64,000 bases of DNA, from the NCBI GenBank assembly GCA_964465375.1, contig CAYXIJ010000012.1, positions 5,374 to 69,373 on the forward strand. The letters are read 5' to 3'. The notes below the pieces were generated by a model. That model saw nothing but the letters and a program-made list of their open reading frames with translations. It had not been told where the DNA came from and did no database searches. Below, piece by piece: positions 6,912 to 14,458 of this stretch; position 1 is the first letter of the stretch; every line of letters starts with the position of its first letter. The DNA is from CAJWKT01 sp964465375 (GTDB taxonomy: Bacteria; Pseudomonadota; Gammaproteobacteria; Steroidobacterales; Rariloculaceae). Position numbers and translations under genes: made by a program.

Positions 6912-7838
6912 TTAGCGGAAAGAGGTGGATACGCTAATGGTTTTTCCGCCGATTCCCTCATAAATCGCCTCATATTCCACCGGTTTATCGACTAATATGG
7001 GTGGCATATAGGATCCTGAGCTAACCAGGTCTCCGGGTTGGAGTTGTTCGCCGCGCCGTTGCAGTTCATCAATAACTACTAAGATTCCGTTCAGCGGATT
7101 ATTGCCCAAGTAGGATCCGGGCTGTTTAGCTAATACATTCCCATCCCCATCCTGAAAGGTAACGGTCATCGTCTCAAGGCTTCGGATGAATTCCTCTGTC
7201 GGCATCACTTCTACACTTTCTCCAAGAACTCCCCATCGGGCCATTAGGTTGGATGCTTGCATTAAATACGGGTTAGGGGGACTGTTAATAAACGTTGGAG
7301 CAAGTGTTTCGATGAACGCGTAAATGCGATCAATATATTTAATTGCTTCTTCTATTGTTTGGGCAGCATTAATCTGATTGTCAGAAACACTAACGATGAA
7401 ATCGGGCTCAGTAATTATTATTTCAGCTGAATTCAGGGGAAGCGTTGTACCGTTGGCTAAGAACATACTGACGTACATTACACCAACCATTGGACGATCC
7501 ACGCCGGGCAGTGCAGCGTTAATTGGGTCCAAGCCAACAACTTTGTAACCTGCGCGAGGAAACATTGTATCGAACTGAGCAATCACGTTATCTCGCAAGT
7601 TGCGACCCATATTCATGGAGGTAACAGTATTCCGGTAGCAATCGATATTATTAATTGTGACACCTTCATTCCATGCTTCAATAATGTTTTGGGCCCAGTC
7701 CTCTAGAGGGCATGATTCTTCGGTTTGCGGGAATGTTGCGCTGGAAACTAGAATAAAAGGTAGCGCTATGATTGACGTTAAGATCAGGCGGTATAAATTT
7801 TTTGGGCTAATTTCATTCACAATCATTTTCATTATCAT
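6912..7838 (-). CDS. Exported 2-keto-4-pentenoate hydratase-like (FAH superfamily) protein
   Basis: 308 residues. An N-terminal Sec signal (LYRLILTSIIALPFILVSSATF) is followed by a MhpD/hydratase-like fold: YKVVGLDPINAALPG and PMVGVMYVSMF near residue 110, the SVSDNQINAAQTIEEAI helix, and the C-terminal LNGILVVIDELQRRGEQLQ and PGDLVSSGSY that mark the hydratase/decarboxylase group. Cytosolic members hydrate 2-hydroxy-dienoates in aromatic catabolism; an exported version is not expected in that route, so the substrate is open. The start could also be an ATG two codons later. It is followed 36 bases downstream on the same strand by the aldo/keto reductase fragment. Confidence 0.7.
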   Translation of the reverse strand: MIMKMIVNEISPKNLYRLILTSIIALPFILVSSATFPQTEESCPLEDWAQNIIEAWNEGVTINNIDCYRNTVTSMNMGRNLRDNVIAQFDTMFPRAGYKVVGLDPINAALPGVDRPMVGVMYVSMFLANGTTLPLNSAEIIITEPDFIVSVSDNQINAAQTIEEAIKYIDRIYAFIETLAPTFINSPPNPYLMQASNLMARWGVLGESVEVMPTEEFIRSLETMTVTFQDGDGNVLAKQPGSYLGNNPLNGILVVIDELQRRGEQLQPGDLVSSGSYMPPILVDKPVEYEAIYEGIGGKTISVSTSFR

Positions 7839-8007
7839 TTCCCAGAAAAAAATTACATTAAAATTAATTTCCCGTACCTAAAGCCTACAGTAAAACTTAG
7901 TCGGATATCGCAAATACTTCTCGGGCACTGGTTCAACATCTCATATCCAGCTACACTCGCCAGAAGGTGTTTTGGGTATGACTATTATCAATTCAGGAGG
8001 AATAAAT

Positions 8008-8688
8008 ATGCCCTATACAGGACGATTTGCGATGGCCCTGACTGTTATTTTTTCTTTAGGGTTATGGTCGGTTGCACATACTCAAGAAGAAGAGTTTGTG
8101 TATATAGTAGCTTATTTAGAAGTTGATCCCACAAGCGTGGAAGAAGTCGCTGAGTTACTGAAGCGGCACCGCTCGAGTACTCGGGATGCTTCTGGCAATT
8201 TGCGTTCTGAGATTCTTCAGCGTATTAACCGCCCCGGTCATTTTTCATTCGTTGAGGAATGGCAAGACGAAGCATCCTTTGATGCTCACTCTTCCTCAGA
8301 ATACACTCAGGCGCTTCATTTAGCTCTGTTACCACATCTAACGAGTTCATATGATGAACGCAGGCACTTTGGATTGGCGGTGACTAGGAATGCTGCCGCA
8401 GGAGAGATCTTCGTTGTCACGCATATTGATATTATTCCACCCCGCAAGGACGAGGGACTAGCGCTTGTACAGGCAATGGTTAAATCAAGTCATGCTGACC
8501 ACGGAAACATAGGATTTTACGCATTAATTCAAAGTAACCGAGGAAATCATGTAACGGTAGTAGAAGAGTGGCAAGATGAGGAGTCATGGCAGGCACATGT
8601 AATCTCTCCTCACATGCGAATTACAAGGCAGAATCTTCTGCCTACCAGTGGCGCGTTATATGATGAGCGCTTGTTTAAGCGGCTATAA
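8008..8688 (+). CDS. Exported protein with two tandem ABM (antibiotic biosynthesis monooxygenase-like) domains
   Basis: 226 residues from the ATG at 8008, which has a strong AGGAGG; the open frame from 7972 lacks such a site. A Sec signal ends near AHTQ. Two homologous ferredoxin-like ABM domains follow, at roughly residues 30-120 and 125-226. Each contains VEEWQDE then AH (FVEEWQDEASFDAHSS and VVEEWQDEESWQAHVI) and each ends with a YDER phrase. ABM domains usually dimerise to make a small barrel for quinone-type or haem substrates; a tandem pair could form an intramolecular dimer. The substrate is unknown. An imperfect inverted repeat follows the stop. Confidence 0.8.
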   Translation: MPYTGRFAMALTVIFSLGLWSVAHTQEEEFVYIVAYLEVDPTSVEEVAELLKRHRSSTRDASGNLRSEILQRINRPGHFSFVEEWQDEASFDAHSSSEYTQALHLALLPHLTSSYDERRHFGLAVTRNAAAGEIFVVTHIDIIPPRKDEGLALVQAMVKSSHADHGNIGFYALIQSNRGNHVTVVEEWQDEESWQAHVISPHMRITRQNLLPTSGALYDERLFKRL

Positions 8689-8710
8689 AGAATATTTCAG
8701 TAGCTCAAGG

Positions 8711-8743
8711 ATACAAATGTTCAGGCATCGGTCCTATTTGTAT
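8711..8743 (+). terminator. Weak stem-loop after the ABM gene
   Basis: ATACAAAT at 8711-8718 pairs with ATTTGTAT at 8736-8743 around a 17-base loop, followed by a short A-rich rather than T-rich run. It may be a weak terminator or only a chance inverted repeat. Confidence 0.25.
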
Positions 8744-8767
8744 TAAAACGAAACGCTTGGTGCGCGC

Positions 8768-9991
8768 ATGAGGATACTATTTTTATTTGTGCTTGGAATT
8801 ATCAGCATTAGTGCATGCACTAAGCAGCCTGCCTTTACTGTATTGAGTAACCTTGGCTATCCCAATGTAGAGGGGAGTATTGGACCCCACTTAATGATCG
8901 GACCTGCTGGCACAGTGGTTCTCAGTTGGCTGGAACCAAGCTTCGAAGGTCATACCTTGGAATTTGCTAGCTATTCTGACGATGAGTGGTCTAGTGTAAA
9001 CAGCGTGAGGGATGGACCCGATTTGTTGGCGAATTGGGCTGATTTTCCTTCGGTGGTTCCTGTTTCAAAGAATCTTTGGGTTGCCCACTGGCTGGTACTG
9101 CAAGGAGATAATAGTCATGGGTATGACGCTGTTGCCGCATTTTCACGGGATGGCGGGAAGCATTGGGAGGAGCCGTTTTTGTTGCACGAGGACATGACGC
9201 CCACAGAACATGGATTTGTCAGCCTTTTTCCATGGGATGAAGGAGTAGGCGCGGTTTGGCTCGATGGTCGAAATATGATAGTTGATGGGGAGCTAGCGTT
9301 TGTTGGGGCCACAGGAGAACCACTAGGGACAAGTCTCCGCTATGCGAAATTTTCAGGGGTCGGGGACCGCCAACTGTCGGGAGTTGTTGACCAGCTTGCC
9401 TGCGATTGCTGCCAGACAGATACTGCAATTGCGAATGGAGATGTTGTACTGGCATACCGAGATCGCACATCAGGGGATATCCGAGACATTGTTGTTCGTC
9501 GCTTGGAGCAAGGTAAATGGACTGAGCCATATACGCTTGGCCCGGATGGTTGGTTTTTTCCTGGTTGCCCTATCAATGGCCCAGCGATTGCGGCAGATGG
9601 AAATGAAGTGGCAGTTGCTTGGTTCGCAGCACCTAATGATGAGCCAAAGGTTAGACTGGCCCGTTCCTCTGATGGCGGGCGCAGTTTCCATAATCCAATA
9701 GATATTGACACGATCGGTAGTTTTGGGCATGTGGATGTGGTTTTGCTTCAGGGGGGGGCTGCAGCTGTGAGTTGGGTAAGGCGAGAGGGAAACAATCAAA
9801 CCGCACTGACCGTTAGGCTGATTTCGGTAGATGGGGTGCTAGGTGAAATTCAAACTGTTGCCAGATCAAATACATCGAGGCCCATTGATTTTCCTCAGAT
9901 GGTTTTTAGTGATGGATCTTTGATTTTTGCATGGACTGGTATCGATGGAGCTGGAGGTATTCAGACCGCGCGACTGGACCTAACCAGGTGA
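8768..9991 (+). CDS. BNR/sialidase-like beta-propeller lipoprotein with Cys cluster
   Basis: 407 residues. The signal peptide ends in a lipobox (ISISAC), so it should be a lipoprotein. The body is a beta-propeller with Asp-box turns (SRDGGKHW near residue 125 and SSDGGRSF near 300), which gives it the exo-alpha-sialidase-like label; the Arg triad of true sialidases is not evident. A conserved-looking cluster CDCCQTDTAI near residue 212 and a later GCPINGP near 265 bring four Cys together and suggest a metal or redox site on the propeller. Such Cys-bearing BNR lipoproteins are uncharacterised. The next gene encodes a SEC-C zinc-motif protein. Confidence 0.75.
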   Translation: MRILFLFVLGIISISACTKQPAFTVLSNLGYPNVEGSIGPHLMIGPAGTVVLSWLEPSFEGHTLEFASYSDDEWSSVNSVRDGPDLLANWADFPSVVPVSKNLWVAHWLVLQGDNSHGYDAVAAFSRDGGKHWEEPFLLHEDMTPTEHGFVSLFPWDEGVGAVWLDGRNMIVDGELAFVGATGEPLGTSLRYAKFSGVGDRQLSGVVDQLACDCCQTDTAIANGDVVLAYRDRTSGDIRDIVVRRLEQGKWTEPYTLGPDGWFFPGCPINGPAIAADGNEVAVAWFAAPNDEPKVRLARSSDGGRSFHNPIDIDTIGSFGHVDVVLLQGGAAAVSWVRREGNNQTALTVRLISVDGVLGEIQTVARSNTSRPIDFPQMVFSDGSLIFAWTGIDGAGGIQTARLDLTR

Positions 9992-10077
9992 TATTAAAAA
10001 ATCTTTACGCGATTTAGTCCTTGTGCATTACTGCTGAATTGCGCACACTTATTCGACTGGATGTCGAGGGGGGCAGG

Positions 10078-10311
10078 ATGGCTGCGGTTGGGCGAAACAC
10101 ACCGTGTCCGTGCGGTAGCGGAAAGAAATATAAATTCTGCTGTGCCAGCAAACAGCAAAATACGCCGGTAAGAGCTCTTTTAATTCGGGCGGTTATTGGT
10201 TTGATGTTAGCAGGCGGCTTGGTGATTGCACTAACGTCGTTGAGCGATTTTAGCTCAGACCAGACTGGCTCGAGGAGGGTGTGGTCCGAAGAGCACGGGC
10301 ACTGGCACTAA
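10078..10311 (+). CDS. SEC-C motif mini-protein with a C-terminal membrane helix
   Basis: 77 residues from the ATG at 10078, which has GGGGGGCAGG upstream and places the motif at the N-terminus; an upstream TTG at 10021 is less likely. The SEC-C zinc motif CPCGSGKKYKFCC is at about residues 9-21, as at the C-terminus of SecA and in YchJ-type proteins. Residues about 35-52 form one membrane helix. A free-standing SEC-C motif attached to a membrane helix is not a form I can assign to a named family. The gene ends 24 bases before the gamma-glutamyltransferase gene. Confidence 0.6.
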   Translation: MAAVGRNTPCPCGSGKKYKFCCASKQQNTPVRALLIRAVIGLMLAGGLVIALTSLSDFSSDQTGSRRVWSEEHGHWH

Positions 10312-10335
10312 TCCATAATCTAAAAGGGATAATCC

Positions 10336-12219
10336 GTGCAATTTCGAGAAGGATTTGGGTTGTTCACGGTACTGGTACTGGTTTTTGCAATCAGCGAATC
10401 GACTTTAGCTCAACGCACAACAAAACCCGCGCTTCATGGGAAACATTGGATTGCAATTACTGGTAAGCCGCTCGCAGCAACTGCGGGGGCAATGACTTTT
10501 ACGCGAGGTGGAAATGCCGTAGATGCAGCTTGTGCAATGCTGGCTGCGACATCAACGATGTGGGATAGCCTAGCGTGGGGGGGTGAGACACAAGCCTTGA
10601 TTTATAACCCAAATAGCCAACGGGTAAGGGGTATTAATGCGCTAGGTGTGGCCCCTACGGGGGCAAATCAGGAGTTTTTCAGAGATCAAGATTTAAGCTT
10701 TCCTCCAGAATTTGGCCCACTTGCGGCAGTGACGCCTGGGACACCCGGAGGTCTGATGGTGATGCTGGCTGAATTTGGGACTCTGAGTCTGCGCGAGGTC
10801 CTTGAGCCCGCGATGGAAATGGCTCGTGGCTATCCGATAGAGGAATCTGAGTCGAGAAACATCGAAAGGGAAAAAAAGATTATTCAGCAATGGACGGCCT
10901 CAAGACGCATTTTTCTGCCAAATTTTAATCCTGATAATCCTGAGGCATGGTCAGCACCAATTCCGGGCGAAATTTTTCGACAACCTGAGCTTTTGGTCAC
11001 GCTTGGAAAGCTGGTTGAGGCTGAGAGCCGGGCCTTAGGGGCGGGAAAAAATCGAAGGGAAGCTATTTTCGCTGCCTATGATCGTTTTTATCGAGGTGAT
11101 ATTGCTCGAGATCTTGTCCAGGCGGTGCAGGCTGAGGGCGGGTTACTTACTTTGCAAGATTTGGATCAATGGAAAGTATATATCGAAGACCCAGTTGTTA
11201 CAGACTACAAGGGCACCAGGGTTTATAAGCTAGCTCAGTGGGTGCAAGGCCCTGTCATGCTGCAAGCGTTGAATATTCTTAAGAATGTGGACCTAAAATC
11301 TATGGGATACAACAGTGCCCAATATATTCATACGCTATACCAGGTAATGAACTTGGCTTTTGCTGACCGTGATTTTTACTATGGGGATCCGTATTTCCCG
11401 CCTGTTGAGCCGATGGAGGGACTGCTCTCAAATCAGTATGCACTTGAGCGTTACAAGCAAATTAATTGGACCCGAAATGATCCCAATGTGATGCCCGGTG
11501 ATCCTTATCCTTTTCAGGGAGAAGAAAACCCATTCCTAGACCTGCTTGCGGGTTGGTCAACAGCGCAAGCGAATGCGGGAAAGTCTAGAGACGGCCCGAC
11601 CAAGGCAGGCATGATGAGCCACGACGAAGCATTTGCTGCGGGAACCACCTCCATTCAGGCAGCAGATTCGGAAGGATGGGTGGTGTCAGTTACTCCTAGT
11701 GGGGGCTGGATTCCAGCGTTTATTGCCGGAAATACTGGAATTGGTTTATCTCAGCGTATGCAGAGCTTTGTACTGAAAGCCTCAATGAATCCATTTAATG
11801 TTGTCGCGGCTGGCAAGCGTCCACGAGCCACTCTTACACCGGGGATGGCTTTTCGTAATGGTCGGCCTTATTTGTCGTTTGCTGTTCAAGGCGGCGATAC
11901 TCAGGATCAGAATCTGTTGCAGTTTTTTTTAAATGTGGCGGAGTTTGGCATGAGCGTACAGGAGGCGGTCGAGGCGGCCAATATTAATAGTTATCAAATG
12001 CGGAGCTCCTTTGGTGCCCATGAAAGTCAGCCGGGCCGTATAGTTGTACGTGAAGATGTACCTGAATGGATACGTTTTGAGCTTACTGAAATGGGCTATC
12101 TCGTGGAAACGGAATCCCTCACCTCAGGACCTATCACGGCAATTTTCTTTGACCACCGCCACGGTACTATGTGGGGTGGTGCAAGCGATTTCGGAGAGGA
12201 CTATGGCATCGCGTGGTAA
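10336..12219 (+). CDS. Gamma-glutamyltransferase family protein (Ntn hydrolase)
   Basis: 627 residues from a GTG with AAAGGGA upstream. A Sec signal (VLVLVFAISESTLAQ) places it in the periplasm. The large-subunit hallmark GGNAVDAACAMLAATS is near residue 57 and the family's PGTPGGLMVML segment near 135. The autocatalytic nucleophile motif is AAGTTSIQAAD, with Thr437 as the predicted processing and catalytic residue; most GGTs have a His after TT, here replaced by Ser. A later PFNVVAAGKRPRATLTP matches the usual N-x-x-x-P-G-K-R-P segment. It would cleave gamma-glutamyl bonds of glutathione or related acyl-amides; the exact substrate is uncertain. Confidence 0.85.
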   Translation: MQFREGFGLFTVLVLVFAISESTLAQRTTKPALHGKHWIAITGKPLAATAGAMTFTRGGNAVDAACAMLAATSTMWDSLAWGGETQALIYNPNSQRVRGINALGVAPTGANQEFFRDQDLSFPPEFGPLAAVTPGTPGGLMVMLAEFGTLSLREVLEPAMEMARGYPIEESESRNIEREKKIIQQWTASRRIFLPNFNPDNPEAWSAPIPGEIFRQPELLVTLGKLVEAESRALGAGKNRREAIFAAYDRFYRGDIARDLVQAVQAEGGLLTLQDLDQWKVYIEDPVVTDYKGTRVYKLAQWVQGPVMLQALNILKNVDLKSMGYNSAQYIHTLYQVMNLAFADRDFYYGDPYFPPVEPMEGLLSNQYALERYKQINWTRNDPNVMPGDPYPFQGEENPFLDLLAGWSTAQANAGKSRDGPTKAGMMSHDEAFAAGTTSIQAADSEGWVVSVTPSGGWIPAFIAGNTGIGLSQRMQSFVLKASMNPFNVVAAGKRPRATLTPGMAFRNGRPYLSFAVQGGDTQDQNLLQFFLNVAEFGMSVQEAVEAANINSYQMRSSFGAHESQPGRIVVREDVPEWIRFELTEMGYLVETESLTSGPITAIFFDHRHGTMWGGASDFGEDYGIAW

Positions 12220-12266
12220 ATCACGCATTTAGGGCGCTGATATTGAGAGCTGTAGCAATAAGGCCT

Positions 12267-13544
12267 CTAGCGGTGATCCGCTACCACTTCCCCATTTTTT
12301 ATAACTACTGAAATATTGAGTAGATCCGCAGTATTTTCCAGTGGATTGCCGTCTATAAGGACAATATCGGCGAGTTTGCCGGGTTCTAGGGTTCCAAGCT
12401 CATGAAGTCGACCGATTGAGGTAGCTGAATGTCGCGTCATGATGGTAACAATATCCTGAGCCGAAAAGACAAGCCGCAGGGGCCTTAGTTCATGAGCAAG
12501 AGAATCTTTCGGTAGGAACGTGGTGTCGCTGCCGTAGCCGTAGGTAATACCTGCTTCCCAAAGAAATCGTGCGTTAACTGGTCCTTGTCCGGCGCTCGAA
12601 AGCGTGTTCATCGGAAACGGCTCAAGATCCCGAAAACGAGCAACATTGTCACTACCCGTCCTAGTTCTTATTCGCTGGTTTTCCGCGGCAAATGTTGGAA
12701 CAAAAATGCCGAGGGTGGATATCATGGGGATTCCTGCTTCAGAGATTATTCGGGCAGAACTTTCGTCGAGTTGACCGATGATAGGTGTGTGCACGAGCAC
12801 TGAAGTTTTAGCCTCAACAGCAGCGAGAGTATCTTGTACGGTTACCGCGTGCGTAATTGAAAGGATGCCGTGGCGCCTAGATTCTTCGGCAACGATTGAG
12901 AGGGCTCTTTTTTCAGGACCTTCGGGGGTAATAATGATCACAGTCTTGATGGCGTCTACTCCGGCGCTGGCTAGCGCCTTAACGGCATCGCGAGTTTCTT
13001 TTTCAGGAATCGGTATGCCGCGTTCCTGTGGGCGATAAGGTGGTCGTGATATATCAAGACGCGCAGGATCAACTCCGGGCAAGAAATGAAAAGGAGTTGC
13101 TGATAGAGGTACCCGACCGGCAACAAGTAGACGAGGCCCATTAATTTCATTTTCTTCCAGGCGCCGACGGAGCTCTAGTACTGTTTCAAGGGGATCTCCG
13201 GCAGACAAAACAGTAGTGAAACCGGCATCTAAATATTCTGCCATTCGATCAGGGGCCTCTTCATTGAGCCAGTCGTTAGGATTCTCCGCCTGTATTACAT
13301 GGCGATGGGCATCGATAAACCCAGGCATTATTGTCATTCCCTCAGCATCTATTACCACTGGATCAGCAACATTTTGGGGGTCGGCAGACATAGAAATGAT
13401 ACGTCCGTTGCTTACAGTGATCGTTCCTTGTTCGATTGATCTACCGTTTCCATCAATGATCCGCCCATTTGTAATCATGAGATCCTGTGCGAGTAAATTT
13501 TTAGAGAGAGCTAGAAGGAGCCCGAGAACGATATTTTTTTTCAT
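12267..13544 (-). CDS. Exported metal-dependent amidohydrolase
   Basis: 425 residues with a signal peptide (VLGLLLALSKNLLAQ). The amidohydrolase layout is complete: N-terminal beta-sandwich, the IMPGFIDAHRHV metal motif (HxH) near residue 80, a candidate carbamylated lysine in DAIKTVII, metal histidines in LSITHAV and VLVHTPI, and the catalytic aspartate in YGYGSDTT. The C-terminal LGTLEPGKLADIVLIDGNPL returns to the sandwich. It resembles the imidazolonepropionase/prolidase-like branch of exported hydrolases of unknown substrate. It is convergent with the gamma-glutamyltransferase gene, with a 47-base gap. Confidence 0.85.
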   Translation of the reverse strand: MKKNIVLGLLLALSKNLLAQDLMITNGRIIDGNGRSIEQGTITVSNGRIISMSADPQNVADPVVIDAEGMTIMPGFIDAHRHVIQAENPNDWLNEEAPDRMAEYLDAGFTTVLSAGDPLETVLELRRRLEENEINGPRLLVAGRVPLSATPFHFLPGVDPARLDISRPPYRPQERGIPIPEKETRDAVKALASAGVDAIKTVIIITPEGPEKRALSIVAEESRRHGILSITHAVTVQDTLAAVEAKTSVLVHTPIIGQLDESSARIISEAGIPMISTLGIFVPTFAAENQRIRTRTGSDNVARFRDLEPFPMNTLSSAGQGPVNARFLWEAGITYGYGSDTTFLPKDSLAHELRPLRLVFSAQDIVTIMTRHSATSIGRLHELGTLEPGKLADIVLIDGNPLENTADLLNISVVIKNGEVVADHR

Positions 13545-13857
13545 TGTTTCGTGCCTTTAAAAAATGCCTTTGATGGTGGTGTTATTTTTTTAAGATTTTG
13601 CCCGAGCAGCCAAGTCTAATTTTCTGCAAAACAGGATCTGGACAGCAAGTTAAAGCAAATTTCTTGGTGTAAGTCAGAATTACGATGAGTTTTTAGCCTT
13701 TAAAATATTTTAAACACCAGATTCTATGCCAAGGGACTAGTTTTCGGTACAATAGACCCCGATTCTCGTGACTTTTTAGCAAAAGAATATCTGATCTTAT
13801 TTTATATTTATCAGTATTTTAAAGGTTAAATCTGTATAAGAGGATTAGGTATAAAAT

Positions 13858-13876
13858 GCCCCGTATGGGGCTTTTT
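13858..13876 (+). terminator. Leader hairpin 1 upstream of rimP (GCCCC/GGGGC with T-run)
   Basis: GCCCC at 13858-13862 pairs with GGGGC at 13867-13871 around GTAT, followed by TTTTTA. It has the form of an intrinsic terminator, but no gene on this strand precedes it, so it may terminate a short leader transcript or be read on the other strand, where an ATTTTA run follows. Confidence 0.5.
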
Positions 13877-13927
13877 ATTGGGGCTGTGCGTGGCACCGTA
13901 CGGACTTAGAGGGAGAGCATAGAGTAG

Positions 13928-13953
13928 AAAATGGGCCAATGGCCCATTTTTTG
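13928..13953 (+). terminator. Leader hairpin 2 immediately before rimP (terminator/attenuator-like)
   Basis: AAAATGGGCC (13928-13937) pairs perfectly with GGCCCATTTT (13941-13950) around AAT, followed by more T. It ends about 16 bases before the rimP ATG. Position and shape fit an attenuator in the leader of the rimP-nusA-infB operon; a rimP-leader RNA motif is known in Gammaproteobacteria, but I cannot confirm a match by eye. Confidence 0.6.
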
Positions 13954-13968
13954 TTCTGGTGATTAACA

Positions 13969-14430
13969 ATGTTAGGCCTGATGGTTGATAAAAGTGGTTT
14001 GATTAGCTTATTGGAGCCCGTAGTTACTGCGTTGGGCTACGAGCTAATCGATCTAGATGTCCACACCGGAGGGCACAGAACGATTCGGGTGTATATAGAT
14101 AGAGAGCACGGGATAGGACTTTCAGATTGTGAATTTTTGAGTCATCAGCTGAGCGCTTTTCTTGATGTTGAGGAGCCATTTTCCGGGAGCTATACCTTAG
14201 AGATTTCCTCGCCAGGAATTGACCGCAAACTGAGAACTTTAGAGCATTTTCGGCAATTTGAGGGGCAGGAGGTAAGGATTGAGCTAAACAGGACGCAAGA
14301 TGGACATAAGCGCTTTAAAGGAGCGCTTATTGGGGTGAAAGGGGAGCAGATTCTACTAGAGCTAGACGGAGATCCTGTTAGCCTGCATCTGTCAGATATT
14401 CATACCGCACGTTTAGTGCCACAATTTTAA
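13969..14430 (+). CDS. rimP: Ribosome maturation factor RimP
   Basis: 153 residues, the usual length. RimP promotes maturation of the 30S subunit. The N-terminal domain shows LLEPVVTALGYELIDLDVHTGG and IRVYIDREHGIGLSDCE, followed by the YTLEISSPGIDRKLRTLEHF signature near residue 80-100; the C-terminal SH3-like barrel ends with LSDIHTARLVPQF. It heads the rimP-nusA-infB-rbfA-truB-rpsO-pnp block. An ATG four codons later (13981) is an equally possible start; neither has a strong ribosome-binding site. The upstream hairpin suggests leader control. Confidence 0.95.
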   Translation: MLGLMVDKSGLISLLEPVVTALGYELIDLDVHTGGHRTIRVYIDREHGIGLSDCEFLSHQLSAFLDVEEPFSGSYTLEISSPGIDRKLRTLEHFRQFEGQEVRIELNRTQDGHKRFKGALIGVKGEQILLELDGDPVSLHLSDIHTARLVPQF

Positions 14431-14458
14431 CGTAATTTAAGGTACAAATTTAGTAAAG

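Larger units (their letters stand above)
13545..13968. other. Divergent intergenic region: upstream of amidohydrolase and leader of rimP operon
   Basis: This 424-base AT-rich stretch separates the divergent amidohydrolase and rimP genes. I see no gene in it. It carries plausible -10 elements (TACAAT near 13748 and TATAAAAT near 13850) without convincing -35 boxes, and two strong hairpins close to rimP that are listed separately. No tRNA-fMet was found here, although one often sits upstream of rimP in enterics. Confidence 0.6.
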
